Shown one piece after another: positions 24,193-36,121 of a stretch of DNA of 47,630 nt (positions are counted from its first letter, which is position 1; every line of letters starts with the position of its first letter). The notes under the pieces were generated by a model, which was given only the letters and a program-made list of their open reading frames with translations, had not been told where the DNA came from and made no database searches. The DNA is from Rhodospirillales bacterium (GTDB lineage: Bacteria > Pseudomonadota > Alphaproteobacteria > Rhodospirillales > UBA2165): positions 1 through 47,630 of the forward strand of contig DUBF01000008.1 in NCBI GenBank assembly GCA_012960465.1, read 5' to 3'. A program made the translations under genes and the position numbers.

Positions 24193-27100
24193 CTAGTCAC
24201 CTGATTCCGGCATCTCTTGACTAATGCGGCCACCACCTTGAATAAGCATAGGCTCATCCTCCTCGTCCAGGGTCTCGAGGTTTAGCGCAAGTGATTCTGG
24301 TGTCGTGAATTCAAACAATGTGCGCAATGGCAGGATGATTCCACTCCGTGAACGCAGTTGGGCGATTAGACGCATAGCAAGCAGAGAGTGGCCACCAATT
24401 GCAAAAAAGCTATCGTCTACGCTAACAAGCTCTGTTCCCGTTATCTCACTAAAAAGTTGGCATAATAAAATCTCATTTCCTGTTGAAGGCTCGCGGTAGG
24501 CCTGTTCAGTGTTTCTTCCTTCAGGAACCGGGAGTGCAAGACGATCTAATTTTCCGTTCGGTGTTAGAGGTAGAGTATCGACGGCCACGAAATAAGAAGG
24601 AACCATGTATTCAGGTAAATGCACAGCAAGGATATTGTGGAGCTCAGAGTGTTCACGCACTGTTTTCCCTGCGTACACGACAAAATATGTGACTAGACTT
24701 TTGATCCCATTAACCTCACGTGCGATGACCGCAACTTGAGCGAAGCAATCAAAATATAACAGCAGAGCAGCCTCTATCTCACCCATTTCAATCCTGTAAC
24801 CATTTAACTTAACTTGCTCGTCTACGCGTCCAAGGTATTCGATCTGACCATTTCGTCGACGAGCTAAATCCCCCGTGCGATACATGCGTGCTCCTGGATG
24901 ACTAAATGGACAGGCGATGAACTTTTCAGCCGTCATTCCCGGCTTGTCCAAATAGCCACGAGCGAGCCCGCGACCGGCAATATAAAGTTCGCCTTCCATT
25001 CCGTCCGGCATGACGTTTAGCACTGGGTCTAAAACGTACAGTTGGGTGTTAAAAATCGGTGTGCCAATCGGGGGGAATTCAGTCCAGCTTGCTGGATTAT
25101 CTGGCATCGAATAATTGCTAACAACATGTGCTTCTGTCGGCCCATAAAAATTGTGTAATCTCGATCTAGGGTGTGCTGTAAATGCTGAACGAATTTCAGG
25201 AGTAATTTGTAATTGCTCACCCGCTGTAAATACTTCATCTGGCCAGCCTTGATCATCAAAACTATTTCGCGCTTCAGCCAGGCTGGAAAGAACAACAAAA
25301 GGTGCATACAAATGCTCTACCTTCTGAGTATGCATGTGTTCTAGCAATTCGCGACTATCGCGACGGCTTTGCTCATCAATGAGAACTAAAGGGGACCCGT
25401 TGCATAAAGCTGAGGCAATTTCTTGTGCCGAAGCATCAAAACCAACAGGGGAGTATTGAAGAACGCGGGGGGCTTCGCTTGGAAGAATAGTTGCTTTCCA
25501 TTTCACCAGGTTACCCAAAGCACCATGCAAAAAGCTGACCCCTTTTGGTTTTCCAGTACTGCCGGAGGTATACATTACATAGACGAGGTTATCTGCATTT
25601 ACTGGAGTTGAAAGCTCTGACTGGGCAAGTCTTGACGTTGATTTTGAAGCGATTGATCTTGCAATATCAGCATCATCAAGCACCCAGAAGGGCGGTAAAG
25701 ATAGGTCTGTAGAATCAAAATTGAGCGCCTCTAAACGATTGTGTGAGCAAATAAGCGCAACCGCTTGGCTATCTATCAGCATATAAGAAAGTCTGGCCGT
25801 TGGATAATTTGCATCAAGAGGCAGATAGGCCCCCCCAGCTTTAATGGTGGCAATAATGGAAACGACCATTTCTAATGATCGATCAATCAGAATACCAAGT
25901 ATCTGATCGGTTTTTAGGCCTTGTTCGAGTATGTGTCTGGCCATCTGGTTTGAGGCTTTATCGAGTTCGGAATACGTCATAACGTCAAGGTTTGAGACCA
26001 CTGCGGTGGCATCAGGTGTACGCCTAACTTGTGTTTCAAATGCCTGTGTGAAGACAAGGAACTCAGGGTCAATAGTCACGGTTTCACCAGCGCTATCGGC
26101 AATGAGTTTTGTTTTTTCCGTCTGAGATATAATGGGTAAGAGCACGATGAGTTGGGCTGGGTCCTGACATAACGCTGCTGTGAGTGTATAAAAGGCATCT
26201 AACCAGTGAGCCACACTAGATGTTTCAAAAATACTCTGGTCGAACTCGAAGTCTCCCTGAAGCGTTCCATCCAACTCCTTATTGAGGTGAAGTGTGAGAT
26301 CAAATTTAGTCGTTGACGAATTGATAATCTTTGACTCGCAAGCAATGCCTTGAAAAGAAAATGTGGGGGTTGCATCACTTTGAAAGGCGAACATCGCCTG
26401 AAAAACGGGGGTATTGATCAGTGATCGGTTCAGATTCAAACTGTCGACTAAGCGTTCGAACGGTAGATCTTGATCGTTTAGAGTTGCCTCAACACTTTTG
26501 CGCGTGCGCTCGATGAGCGAGACGCCGGTGCAGCCTCCGTCCATAGATATTGGTATAGCTAAGGTGTTGAGTAAAAACCCCACCATTTTTTCTAATTCCG
26601 TGTGGTTACGACCCGTGACAGGGACTCCAATAACCACATCATTTTGCCCAGCGATCCTACTCAATGTTGCGGCGTAAGCAGTTAACACGACGGTAAATAG
26701 TGTGGTGCCTTGGTCGCGAGCTAGTTGTTCGAGTTGTTGAACGATCACGGCCGAGATGCTAACTGCTAGATAGCCTGCGCGACGGTTCCGTTGTGCTGTG
26801 CGTGGATGATCCACTGGCAGTGTGAGTAGCTCTGGCATGTTAACTAAACGTAGTCTGGCGCGCTCAAGTTTACACGTGATATTACTTTCTAAAGTGAGTT
26901 GCTGCCAGAGCGCCCAATCGCTGTACTGAACAGCTAAGGGTGTCCAGTCAGGCGCGTTACCTGACCGATAGCTGAGGTAGGCTTGTTCGAGTTCTGTTGC
27001 GATGATATTTGTGGAGACCGCATCACCTGCATGATGGTGCAGTGTTAGCAAAAGAATTGCACTATCTTTGCTTGTGATGGTGAGTTGTCCACGCAAGGGA

Positions 27101-30100
27101 ATATCATGTTGCAAGTCAAAGGGGACGGCCACCTGAGATTCAATCATTGCTTGGAGCGTCGCTTGCGTTTGAGTTGGATCAGCTGCAAAATCAGCCGATA
27201 GATCAATGGTAGAAAGAACTTCGTCAGATGATGGAATATCAACTAATCGACCAACCGGATTCCCATCATTATCTTCGCTGGTCACGGTATGAAGGGGCTG
27301 ATGCCTTGAGATGAGAGCGACCAATGATTGACGCAAAGCCTGCGTGTCGAGCTGACCTTCTAGATAGACCGCAACCGCCATATTGTAAGTTGCCGAGGCG
27401 CCATCCACCAAGTCAAGCGTCAGGAGTCTAATTTGGCCATACGAGAGAACAACGTGTGAGTCAGCAAGATGTCCCGTACCAGGGATTAAAGGCACGCCTG
27501 CCTCAATTTTCGTACTGTCAAGTTGGGCTGCCAGTGCCCCGGGTGTTGGTAACTCAAACAATGTGCGCAGCGGTAGCTCAAGTTCTGTCGCTTGGCGCAC
27601 GCAGGCAATCAAACGTATGGCTAAAAGGGAGTGCCCACCAATGGCAAAGAAACTGTCATCAAGGCCGACACGCGTAGCTCCAGTAACTTCAGCAAAGAGT
27701 GAGCAAAGCAGTATCTCATTGTCTGTCACGGGTGCGCGATAGGTGTTAGCATCGGCACTAAAGTCTGGGTCTGGCAAGGCACGGTGATCGAGCTTACCGT
27801 TCGGGGTAAGGGGCAGTTGCTCAAGCTCAACAAAGGCTGCAGGCACCATATAATTGGGCAGTGTTCGGGCAAGTTGAGTACGTAACTCAGCATCATTTGG
27901 CAGTATTCCTAACTCACGAGGCACGAGGTAAGCAATTAAACGAGTGTCTTGCGAGGTATCGCCGTCGGAATGGGCGCGCGCAATGACAGCGACCTGCGCC
28001 AAGGCGTCTGAACCTAGGAGAAGTGCAGACTCTATCTCACCTAACTCAATCCGATAGCCCCGGATCTTGACTTGCGCATCGGAGCGTCCTATGAATTCTA
28101 TATTGCCATCTGCACGCCTGCGAACGAGATCACCCGTACGGTAGATGCGTACACCGGGCTCAAAGGGATTGGCGATGAATCGTTCGGCGGTTAACCCTGT
28201 GCGCCCCAGGTAGCCTCTAGCTAGACCCCGGCCAGCAATGTAAAGCTCACCAACTACGCCGTTTGTAACAGGCTCAAGAGTGCTATCAAGGATAAGGAGC
28301 GAATAGTCAGGGAGTGGTTTGCCGATTGGGGCGGCACTTGCGCTTAGCTGTGTATCAGTATCATTTAAACTCAGAGAGTAAGTGCTTGCCCAAATAGTTG
28401 CTTCAGTGGGACCGTATAGATTTGTGACCGGTCCAATTAAAAGCATTTGAGCTGCAAGTTTTCGCGGAAGTGCTTCACCACCAACAAGCATTCTAAGGCT
28501 TGGTAGTGTGACTTGTGACATCAGGACATTCCACAACGAGGGTGTTGCTTGCACGATGGTGACTTGATGTTGATGAATCAAATTTGCAATGGCCTGAGGC
28601 TCTTTTTGTTCATCGATGCTGGCTAATACAATCGTTGCACCTTTTATTAGAGGCAGATAGATTTCTAGTCCTGCAATATCAAAACCAACCGTTGTCAACG
28701 CTAGTAAAACATCAGAAGGCTCAAGGGCAACCTCTTGTGTCATTGCGTTGATAAAAGTTTGGAGAGCCCGAGAGCTGATTGCGGTACCCTTGGGTTTACC
28801 CGTACTCCCAGACGTATAGATCAAGTAAGCGAGGTTCTGTGGATTCAGTGGGCTGCTTCGTTCAAGATCGGTGAGCGCGTTAAGGCTTAAAACACTCAGC
28901 TGCGCTTGCACAGCAGGCGCAGTAATATCAATCACTTGAAACGCGTCTTTAAAATTATTAGTTATGAGGTCGTGAAACTGAGTTGCAGTACTCAACAACA
29001 CTTGCGCACCACTATCTGTGAGCATGAAACTCAGGCGCTCGGACGGGTACTCAGGGTCAAGCGGTAAGTAGGCACCGCCGGCCTTGAGCACGGCAAGCAT
29101 ACTAATAATCATCTCGGGTGAGCGATCCAGCAAGATCGCCACGATCTGATCTGGCCCCACACCTTGCGCAATCAAATGGCGTGCAAGACGATTAGCCGCC
29201 CGATCAAGTTGTTGATAACTGAGCTGCTGATCTTCAAAGATGAGTGCAGTGGCTTCAGGGGTCTTCGATACTTGTACTTCAAATAACGCGGGTAGCGTGA
29301 GTAAATCCTGCTCCAAGGTCATCACGAGGCCCTCAGACTCGGCAATGAGTTGAACTCGTACATCCGAATCCATCAAGGGCAGTGCCATAACTAATTGTTC
29401 AGGATCCTGAACTAAACCTTGTACCAAGCATTGAAATGCCTGAGCCCAGGATTGAACGGAACTTTTATCAAATAAGTCAGCGTCATACTCAATGCTGCCC
29501 TCGATTGCCGCTTGCGCATTAAGTGTAGTGTAGAAAGTCAAATCACATTTAGTTGTGGGCAAAAAGACGGGCTCGACAAGCGCACTTAACCCTTCAAAGT
29601 TCAACGTTTCTTGTGCCTCGTTCTGGTAGGCAAACATGGCCTGAAAGACCGGTGTCTGCGAGAGCGAGCGAACAACTCCTAGACCGTCAACGAGTCGTTC
29701 AAAGGGCAGGTCTTGATCAATGAGTGCAGCTTCAACATTTGTTTTAGCTTGTGCAATAAGCTCGAGCCCGCTACAGCCATCATCGATGGTGATAGGCAGT
29801 GCCAGTGTATTGGACAGAAAGCCGACTAAGTCCTCGGTCTCGATGCGGTTGCGCCCAGTCACGGGTGAGCCAATGACCACTGTATCTTGGTTAGCTAAAC
29901 GCGCAAGGGTTGCGCCGTAAGCGCCAAGCAGTAAAGCAAAGAGGGTTGTCCCTTCTTTAGCCGCCAGTGTACTGAGCGCCTGCGTCAGTTCGGTGGATAG
30001 TTTAATCGGTAAATACGCAGCACGTCGTGCCCGGTTGGCATCTCTGGGGTGATCGAGCGGTAGTGAGAGGCTATCAGGTGCTTGAGCAAGCCTTGTGCGT

Positions 30101-33100
30101 GCACGCTCAATTTTCTCCTCGATACCGGTCTCAAGCGTCTGCTGCTGCCAAGCGGCCCAGTCGCTGTACTGGATGGCCAGAGGTGACCACTCGGGTAACT
30201 GTTGATTAAGCAAGCGGTTATAGGCTTCGCTTAACTCCCGTATAAAGACGCCTGCTGACTCACCATCGCTTGCTTGATGATGCTGGGTAAGCAGTAATAC
30301 GCACTCGGTTTCACTGAGTCTGATAATACGGGCGCGCAGGGAGTAGTCCTGTCCCAAATCAAAGGGCCTTCCTGCTTCTTTCAGAATGTTTTGGGCGAGT
30401 GCGCCTTCTTGAGCGTTAGGGTCAAGCAATTGCAGATCACTTGTCTGCAGATAAAATTGAGACAGCTGTACTTTAGGCTCAGGTGCAGGGAGGAGGAGTC
30501 CAAAGGGCTCGCCATCTTCATTAACGCGGATGACAGTGCGCAAAGACTCATGTCGGGCAATGAGTAGTGAAAGCGATTGTGCTAAGGCCTGAGTGTCGAG
30601 CTTGCCGTGTAAGCGCAGTGCTTGTGGAATGTTGTAGGCTGCCGAAGCTCCTTGCAGTTGGTCCAGTGACCAGAGTCTGATTTGACCATAAGAGAGCACG
30701 ACGTGTTGATCGGCGAGATGTCCCATCCCAGGGGTTAAAGGCACACCTGCCTCAATTTGAGTACTGTCAAGTTGGGCTGCCAGTGCACCCGGAGTTGGTG
30801 ACTCAAACAATGTGCGTAGCGGTAGCTCAAGTTCTGTTGCTTGGCGCACGCGTGCAATCAGACGCATCGCTAAAAGCGAATGTCCACCAATGGCAAAGAA
30901 GCTGTCATCGAGGCCTACTCGGGCAGCCCCGGTAACTTCAGAAAAAAGTGAGCAAAGCAGTATCTCATTGTCTGTCACGGGTGCGCGATAGGTGTTAGCA
31001 TCGGCACTAAAGTCTGGGTCTGGCAAGGCACGGTGATCGAGCTTACCGTTCGGGGTAAGGGGCAGTTGCTCAAGCTCAACAAAGGCTGCAGGCACCATAT
31101 AATCGGGCAGTGTTCGGGCAAGTTGAGTACGTAACTCAGCATCACTTGGCAGTATTCCTAACTCACGAGGCACGAGGTAAGCAATTAAACGAGTGTCTTG
31201 CGAGGTATCGCCGTTGGAATGGGCGCGCGCAATGACGGCGACCTGCGCCAAGGTGTCTGAACCTAGGAGAAGTGCAGACTCTATCTCACCTAACTCAATC
31301 CGATAGCCCCGGATCTTGACTTGTGAATCGGCACGTCCGATATACTCAATATTGCCGTCTTCACGTCTACGAGCAAGATCGCCCGTGCGGTACATGCGCG
31401 CACCGGGCTCAAAGGGGTTGGCGATAAAGCGTTCGGCGGTTAATCCTGTTCGACCTAAATAGCCTCTAGCAAGACCTTCGCCTGCAATATACAGCTCACC
31501 GACCACACCGTTAGGCACAGCCTCAAGTCGGTGATCGAGAACATAAAGGGCAGTATTCCAAATTGGAACACCAATCGGAGGCGTTTGATAGTGATCGTCT
31601 AACTGACACAACCAGTAAGACACATCTATTGCAGCCTCTGTTGGTCCGTATAGATTCCATAACTGAAGATCTTTGAATGCCCTTAATGTGCGAAATTGCA
31701 AAGCGCCACTTAAAGCCTCACCACTGGTGACGATTTGTTTTAAAGAAGGGCAAGCCGAGGGTGATAAATTTTGCACGAATACGTCAAGCATAGAAGGCAC
31801 GAAGTGCAGCACAGTGACCTGTTGCTGATCGATCGTTTGACGTAAATAGTTAGGGTCTCGCTGCCCACCTTGATGAGCAATAATTAGCCTTGCCCCAGCC
31901 ATCAGGGGTAAGAACCACTCCCAAACAGCCACATCAAACCCGCAAGCAGTTTTTTGTATCACTCGATCAGTAGAGTCAAGCTTAAGAATCTGTTGCATCC
32001 ATTGTAATCGATTGGATATTGAGTCATGTCGGTTGCCTGCTCCTTTAGGGGTTCCCGTACTTCCAGAGGTGTAGATCAGGTAAGCAAGGTGCTGTGAATC
32101 CAGTGGGTTACTACGTTCAAAATCAGTGACCGAGTTAGGACTTAAAGCGCTCAGCTGCGCTTGCACAGCAGGCGCACTGATATCAATCACTTGAAGTGTA
32201 TCTGTACGCGCATCACTCATCAGTTCTTTAAGTTGAGGTGCCGTGCTCAGCAACACGCGGGCACCACTATCTGTGAGCATACAACTCAGGCGCTCGGCCG
32301 GGTACTCAGGATCAAGTGGTAAGTAGGCACCCCCCGCTTTGAGTACGGCAAGCATGCTAATGATCATTTTAGGTGAGCGATCTAGCAAGATCGCCACGAT
32401 CTGGTCTGGACCGATGCCTTGCGCAATCAAATGGCGTGCAAGACGATTAGCCGCCTGATCGAGCTGTTGATAACTAAGATGCTGATCTTCAAAGATGAGT
32501 GCAGTGGCTTCAGGGGTCTTCGCTACTTGCGCTTCGAACAACGCGGGTAGCGTGAGTAAATTGGGCTCCAAGGCCATCACTGGGCCTGCAGACTGGGCGA
32601 TTAGAGATTGACGTTCCTGTGGTTGCAAAATATCAACTGTTGCGAGTGGCGTATCCGCTAGGCTGGGTAGGGTTTTAATTAACTCAATAATTCTTGCAAG
32701 ATGTGCGCGGGCCTCTACTTTTGAATAGCGCTCAATATTGTAATCAAACCGAATCTCAACTCTTTGGCCGTCCGATTTTTCAACAATACGCAATTCGCAA
32801 TCGGCTACAGGCCCCCAACCTCGAATTTCGATGTCACCGTTCGACTCACCAAATTGTGGTGTACGATCACCTGGAAGATAGTTAACAATGGTTGCAAATG
32901 GTGCCTCAAGGGCGCTTTGACGGCGGCTTGAGGTAATCTCACCGAAGGGGTATTTTCTGTGTCGAAGCGCAGAGCGAAGCTCGCTTGCGACGGATCGATT
33001 TATATCGTAAATGGTGTCTGTTGGTGTTAACTGAGTTCTTAAAGCGAGGTGATTAGCCAGCATTCCGATTAAGTGTCGAGACCCTTTATGTCGCCCTGAG

Positions 33101-33978
33101 AAAAGAGTGCCAACGCAAAGGTCGCGCTCACCCAAGATAGTAGATAAATACACCAACATGACGGTAATGAATGCGGATAACGCACTGCCACCGTTAGAGG
33201 TAGCCCAATGAAGGGTTTTGTTATACTCCTCCCGCGTCAGCAGGATACTCACCGAACCAGGAACCGACAGCTCTACTGGGCTCAATGGGAGTGGGCAAAG
33301 CGAAGCGGGTGGACCCAATCCCTTTAGCTTATCAGCCCAAAATTTCTTGTCAGAATCCCATGCTGAGCTATTGGCATAGTCCTGATATTCAACAACAGAT
33401 TCTTTCCAAGAAATACTGTTTATTTCAGTTGAATCAACTTGATTGTTGTATGCGCGCTCTACCATTTTAATGAGAATACCCACACCCACTGCATCGATCA
33501 CAATATGATGCCAAATCATAAAGAATGACCACTCTTCCTCAGCTGTTTGTATTAACCCAAACCGATAGCAAGCGTCTTGCTCTAAGTTAAATGGTGTATG
33601 CTCGGTGGAACTTAAAAATAGTTCGACATCAGAAGCAATATTTTGACTTGAGCGAAAATCAAAAAAAGGAATCTCTTGGTACCTGAAGGGGGTCACTGTT
33701 TGATAGGGTATGTCATCGACAACTGAAAATCGTAGTCTCAGTGCCTGTGTTTTCTCCAGCATCAAGTTGTGCGCATGATTAAACGCTACAAGATCAAGCG
33801 GCCCTTTTATATGTAAAACTTGACCGACGTTATAGGGCGTAGCGTTGGGATTGAGCCGCTGGTGGTGCCAAATAGATTGCTGTGAAACTGAAAGCTGGAA
33901 TAGTGATTCTTGAGTATTATTTTTGTTCATAAACGCACGCACATATGTAAGCAATCTAAGATTTAAATTTTTTGACAA
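24193..33978 (-). CDS. Three-module starter NRPS: Cstarter-A(Ser)-T, C-A(Gly)-T, C-A(Pro-like)-T
   Basis: A 3261-residue synthetase without E or TE domains, so it starts the peptide and passes it to the 6046-residue protein. The N-terminal condensation domain has a divergent motif HHIVIDA (near residue 161), fitting a starter C domain that acylates the first residue. A1 (P-loop near 640) reads DVWHVSLID, Ser; carrier GGHSL near 1033. C2 (HHQASDG) near 1234; A2 near 1723 reads DILQLGLIW, Gly; carrier near 2114. C3 (HHHAGDA) near 2316; A3 near 2806 reads DAQYFAFVV, close to proline codes but altered; carrier near 3194. The annotated start is TTG at 33978 with no clear ribosome-binding site. An ATG at 33930 (residue 17) is an alternative. 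The C-terminal tail is short, with no obvious docking helix. Confidence 0.95.
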   Translation of the reverse strand: MSKNLNLRLLTYVRAFMNKNNTQESLFQLSVSQQSIWHHQRLNPNATPYNVGQVLHIKGPLDLVAFNHAHNLMLEKTQALRLRFSVVDDIPYQTVTPFRYQEIPFFDFRSSQNIASDVELFLSSTEHTPFNLEQDACYRFGLIQTAEEEWSFFMIWHHIVIDAVGVGILIKMVERAYNNQVDSTEINSISWKESVVEYQDYANSSAWDSDKKFWADKLKGLGPPASLCPLPLSPVELSVPGSVSILLTREEYNKTLHWATSNGGSALSAFITVMLVYLSTILGERDLCVGTLFSGRHKGSRHLIGMLANHLALRTQLTPTDTIYDINRSVASELRSALRHRKYPFGEITSSRRQSALEAPFATIVNYLPGDRTPQFGESNGDIEIRGWGPVADCELRIVEKSDGQRVEIRFDYNIERYSKVEARAHLARIIELIKTLPSLADTPLATVDILQPQERQSLIAQSAGPVMALEPNLLTLPALFEAQVAKTPEATALIFEDQHLSYQQLDQAANRLARHLIAQGIGPDQIVAILLDRSPKMIISMLAVLKAGGAYLPLDPEYPAERLSCMLTDSGARVLLSTAPQLKELMSDARTDTLQVIDISAPAVQAQLSALSPNSVTDFERSNPLDSQHLAYLIYTSGSTGTPKGAGNRHDSISNRLQWMQQILKLDSTDRVIQKTACGFDVAVWEWFLPLMAGARLIIAHQGGQRDPNYLRQTIDQQQVTVLHFVPSMLDVFVQNLSPSACPSLKQIVTSGEALSGALQFRTLRAFKDLQLWNLYGPTEAAIDVSYWLCQLDDHYQTPPIGVPIWNTALYVLDHRLEAVPNGVVGELYIAGEGLARGYLGRTGLTAERFIANPFEPGARMYRTGDLARRREDGNIEYIGRADSQVKIRGYRIELGEIESALLLGSDTLAQVAVIARAHSNGDTSQDTRLIAYLVPRELGILPSDAELRTQLARTLPDYMVPAAFVELEQLPLTPNGKLDHRALPDPDFSADANTYRAPVTDNEILLCSLFSEVTGAARVGLDDSFFAIGGHSLLAMRLIARVRQATELELPLRTLFESPTPGALAAQLDSTQIEAGVPLTPGMGHLADQHVVLSYGQIRLWSLDQLQGASAAYNIPQALRLHGKLDTQALAQSLSLLIARHESLRTVIRVNEDGEPFGLLLPAPEPKVQLSQFYLQTSDLQLLDPNAQEGALAQNILKEAGRPFDLGQDYSLRARIIRLSETECVLLLTQHHQASDGESAGVFIRELSEAYNRLLNQQLPEWSPLAIQYSDWAAWQQQTLETGIEEKIERARTRLAQAPDSLSLPLDHPRDANRARRAAYLPIKLSTELTQALSTLAAKEGTTLFALLLGAYGATLARLANQDTVVIGSPVTGRNRIETEDLVGFLSNTLALPITIDDGCSGLELIAQAKTNVEAALIDQDLPFERLVDGLGVVRSLSQTPVFQAMFAYQNEAQETLNFEGLSALVEPVFLPTTKCDLTFYTTLNAQAAIEGSIEYDADLFDKSSVQSWAQAFQCLVQGLVQDPEQLVMALPLMDSDVRVQLIAESEGLVMTLEQDLLTLPALFEVQVSKTPEATALIFEDQQLSYQQLDRAANRLARHLIAQGVGPDQIVAILLDRSPEMIISMLAVLKAGGAYLPLDPEYPSERLSFMLTDSGAQVLLSTATQFHDLITNNFKDAFQVIDITAPAVQAQLSVLSLNALTDLERSSPLNPQNLAYLIYTSGSTGKPKGTAISSRALQTFINAMTQEVALEPSDVLLALTTVGFDIAGLEIYLPLIKGATIVLASIDEQKEPQAIANLIHQHQVTIVQATPSLWNVLMSQVTLPSLRMLVGGEALPRKLAAQMLLIGPVTNLYGPTEATIWASTYSLSLNDTDTQLSASAAPIGKPLPDYSLLILDSTLEPVTNGVVGELYIAGRGLARGYLGRTGLTAERFIANPFEPGVRIYRTGDLVRRRADGNIEFIGRSDAQVKIRGYRIELGEIESALLLGSDALAQVAVIARAHSDGDTSQDTRLIAYLVPRELGILPNDAELRTQLARTLPNYMVPAAFVELEQLPLTPNGKLDHRALPDPDFSADANTYRAPVTDNEILLCSLFAEVTGATRVGLDDSFFAIGGHSLLAIRLIACVRQATELELPLRTLFELPTPGALAAQLDSTKIEAGVPLIPGTGHLADSHVVLSYGQIRLLTLDLVDGASATYNMAVAVYLEGQLDTQALRQSLVALISRHQPLHTVTSEDNDGNPVGRLVDIPSSDEVLSTIDLSADFAADPTQTQATLQAMIESQVAVPFDLQHDIPLRGQLTITSKDSAILLLTLHHHAGDAVSTNIIATELEQAYLSYRSGNAPDWTPLAVQYSDWALWQQLTLESNITCKLERARLRLVNMPELLTLPVDHPRTAQRNRRAGYLAVSISAVIVQQLEQLARDQGTTLFTVVLTAYAATLSRIAGQNDVVIGVPVTGRNHTELEKMVGFLLNTLAIPISMDGGCTGVSLIERTRKSVEATLNDQDLPFERLVDSLNLNRSLINTPVFQAMFAFQSDATPTFSFQGIACESKIINSSTTKFDLTLHLNKELDGTLQGDFEFDQSIFETSSVAHWLDAFYTLTAALCQDPAQLIVLLPIISQTEKTKLIADSAGETVTIDPEFLVFTQAFETQVRRTPDATAVVSNLDVMTYSELDKASNQMARHILEQGLKTDQILGILIDRSLEMVVSIIATIKAGGAYLPLDANYPTARLSYMLIDSQAVALICSHNRLEALNFDSTDLSLPPFWVLDDADIARSIASKSTSRLAQSELSTPVNADNLVYVMYTSGSTGKPKGVSFLHGALGNLVKWKATILPSEAPRVLQYSPVGFDASAQEIASALCNGSPLVLIDEQSRRDSRELLEHMHTQKVEHLYAPFVVLSSLAEARNSFDDQGWPDEVFTAGEQLQITPEIRSAFTAHPRSRLHNFYGPTEAHVVSNYSMPDNPASWTEFPPIGTPIFNTQLYVLDPVLNVMPDGMEGELYIAGRGLARGYLDKPGMTAEKFIACPFSHPGARMYRTGDLARRRNGQIEYLGRVDEQVKLNGYRIEMGEIEAALLLYFDCFAQVAVIAREVNGIKSLVTYFVVYAGKTVREHSELHNILAVHLPEYMVPSYFVAVDTLPLTPNGKLDRLALPVPEGRNTEQAYREPSTGNEILLCQLFSEITGTELVSVDDSFFAIGGHSLLAMRLIAQLRSRSGIILPLRTLFEFTTPESLALNLETLDEEDEPMLIQGGGRISQEMPESGD
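27440..28075 (-). repeat. Near-identical intragenic block, copy in Gly module (A C-terminus, carrier, linker)
   Basis: About 635 bases here closely match 30689-31324 at a constant offset of 3249. The block covers the end of the adenylation domain after the A8 motif, the carrier domain and the linker into the next C domain. The intervening adenylation core is much less alike, which fits recombination or gene conversion between modules 1 and 2. Confidence 0.8.
30689..31324 (-). repeat. Near-identical intragenic block, copy in Ser module
   Basis: Partner of 27440-28075 (offset 3249, by matching long stretches such as the region encoding [15 protein letters not shown]). A second matching block flanks the other side of the adenylation core (about 28990-29330 versus 32245-32585, offset 3255). 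Confidence 0.8.
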
Positions 33979-34135
33979 AGTGGATGCAGTGAGGTCATCC
34001 TCGATTCAGGTGAGCCATCACTGTGGGTTTAGCGAATCAATCATGACATTGTACACAGTGGCTTCGAAGGTATATAAGTGGATTGTTTACAAAGCACTGA
34101 AAGCAAGCAGGTGGGAAGGGTAAGCAACGTCTGCA

Positions 34136-35727
34136 CTAAACTGTCACATCTGCTTGGCCAAACAATCTTATCGCCTTGACCCCCATTTTCTGACATTCTT
34201 CGACCAGTTGCCTTGCATTTGTTGCGGGTACTGTGTCTTCACTTGGGTCAATACTAGTAACGAATTGCAACCAAGGCTCAGCGCTCATTGCATAGATATA
34301 GACCTCTGTACAGCCCAAGCTTTTAATAACTTTCAATCCTTTTTGACAGTCTGAACCATTCAACCGGCGGGTTTGGTCCTTTTTACGATCAATAGCAACA
34401 GGCAACAAGGGGCCATATTGCCAGGTGAATGGTGCGCCCTCGCATTCTATACCTATAAAAAGAATATCAACCTGGCTGACCGCTTGTTTCAATAAATCGT
34501 AGAGAATGGGGTCCAGATTGTTACTGTCAGCAGCGAACAGTATGCCGGTCTGGTCAGAGCGCACAAACCAAGCCGCTTTGGTTCGAATATCCAAGTCGCC
34601 ATGTTCACCTAAAAAGGGCAGCGCAGTGATACTTAAGTCACCAGAGCCAATAGACTCCAAAGAATCTAATTCAATGACATTTTTAAAGCCAATGGACTTC
34701 AACATTAATTTTAATGAAGGATCAGCAATCCCCCCCCCCCCATAGGCACCACTACAGTATCGACACGAAAACGTAACGCTAGTAGGGTTTCTATACATAC
34801 ATGGTCAGGATGATTATGCGTGAGCACCACGTAATCAAGACGCTCTGGCAGGTCACTTAAGACAAAACGTTCAACCTCTGACTTGCCCTCGTAAGCGACA
34901 ATAGGATCGATTAACATATTGGTACCATCTGGTGCTTCAACTAGCACACAGGCATGGCCAAAATAGCGCCACCGAGTTTTACCCGTTTTTTCGCTGGCTT
35001 TTAAAGCAGGGAGAGGTGTTTCAGTTAAAAAACCAGAAACGAGATCAATTGACTGGCTATCGACCTTCAAGGCAGCAAGGACTTCAGACCTCGGTTGAGG
35101 ATAGTGGCGAAGCCGCGCAAGATAGTCATAAACTTCAGCGTCAAAAGGCGTGTCAAGCTCGAAAATATTGGGGCTGGGTATTTTGGGAGTGCTGAATGCA
35201 AACGGTCGGTTATCACCCTGTGCGCGGTAAATAGCTGCACTTTGCACGCCAGGGTTGTATGCAGGACTAAGGTAGAGAAGAGGTTCGTTGACCCTCAGGT
35301 CTGGATAACCAGACATGGTGTAAGTCAGTTCAACGTAGCCTCTGACCGGCGCTAGCAACTTTTCATAAAGCGGTTCCATACTGAAGCCATCCGCTTGTTT
35401 CATGATCATACGAAATGATTCACGCAATGCGTCACCAAACTCCATTTGTTTGCCCTGCTTAAGTTTGGTGCTTTCAACCAACCTTTTAACAGCCTCAACA
35501 TCGCTTACGGGCAAATCTACAAAAGGCCCACCTCTAAGTTTCGGGTTCTGGCAGGCTGCAACGTGCACTTCTGGTGCCGCAACAAAAGATTCAAGCACCG
35601 CCAAATGCCGATACTTTGCATTTAAAGAAGAAGTTACTGGTGACACAAGATGTGACCAAGCATGCCAACGCTCAACTAAAGGCTCAATAACAACATCAGT
35701 CTTCAGTAATACAAGGGGGTCATGCAT
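34136..35727 (-). CDS. CmlA-like di-iron beta-hydroxylase (MBL fold), frame broken at a poly-G tract
   Basis: Two overlapping frames (35727-34711 and 34798-34136) together make one protein of about 530 residues, the length of CmlA, the chloramphenicol enzyme that beta-hydroxylates a carrier-bound aromatic amino acid. The first frame has the CmlA-type N-terminal domain (HAWSHLVSP, NPKLRGGPFVDLP) and the metallo-beta-lactamase motif H304-x-H306-x-D308-H309 (LTHNHPDH), almost the same numbering as CmlA. The second carries GEHGDLD, FAADSN and GIECEGAPFTWQYGPLL. I could not place every metal ligand of CmlA in the C-terminal half. The join is a run of 12 G on the coding strand: 12 G stops the protein after residue 338, whereas 13 or 10 G restores it. 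It lies 74 bases downstream of mbtH, in line with the NRPS genes. The likely target is a carrier-bound residue such as Phe in the 6046-residue protein. Confidence 0.82.
34730..34741. repeat. Homopolymer C12 (G12 on the coding strand)
   Basis: Twelve consecutive C residues, G on the coding strand, lie between CCTAT and ATTGCT in the CmlA-like gene. They fall exactly where the two halves of the protein change frame. Such tracts slip during replication and can switch genes on and off; they are also common places for sequencing error. Confidence 0.95.
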
Positions 35728-35801
35728 ATTTATTTATTTAGTAGAATCTAGTACCAAGCAGGAAAGTGTAGCATTCCAAGTCGCTCATTATCAATTTTTA
35801 G

Positions 35802-36044
35802 TTAGTCGGCGTTGTTTGCAGCCATTGCTTTACGTAAGCTTAGAGGACGCATGTCTGTCCAGTGCTCATCAATGTACTCGCTCACATCAGATTTACTGCC
35901 AGTAAAACCGACGTCAAACCAACCAGAAGGGGTTTCTTTTTGCTCTGGCCAAATCGAGTATTGCTCTTCATTATTAATGAGTACTTTAAACAAGTCGCCA
36001 TCGATGGTATAGGCATTAACTTTGATCTGTGTACTTTTAGTCAT
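35802..36044 (-). CDS. mbtH: MbtH-like protein
   Basis: An 80-residue MbtH-family protein, the small chaperone-like partner that binds NRPS adenylation domains. The family signature is complete: [18 protein letters not shown], and [13 protein letters not shown], with the three conserved Trp at 32, 42 and 62. It is first in the minus-strand run of CmlA-like hydroxylase, NRPS, PhyH and NRPS, directly behind a good promoter. The adenylation domains of the two NRPS proteins are the expected partners. Confidence 0.96.
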   Translation of the reverse strand: MTKSTQIKVNAYTIDGDLFKVLINNEEQYSIWPEQKETPSGWFDVGFTGSKSDVSEYIDEHWTDMRPLSLRKAMAANNAD

Positions 36045-36083
36045 AATATCACTCTGTTTTTGATTAATATTGATTGTAAGGGA

Positions 36084-36112
36084 GTATTAATAGCAAAAAA
36101 TTTGCGAGTCAA
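36084..36112 (-). promoter_or_regulatory. Sigma70-like promoter of the mbtH-NRPS operon
   Basis: On the minus strand, TTGACT (36112-36107) and TAATAC (36089-36084) are separated by exactly 17 bases, in an AT-rich region about 40 bases before the mbtH start. This is the strongest promoter-like sequence on the upstream side of the biosynthetic run. Confidence 0.6.
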
Positions 36113-36121
36113 TTACACGAA

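Noticed and set aside
34711-34798. Two separate metallo-beta-lactamase genes with overlapping ends
   Set aside because: The two frames are complementary halves of one CmlA-length protein that change frame exactly at the G12 run; neither half is complete alone.
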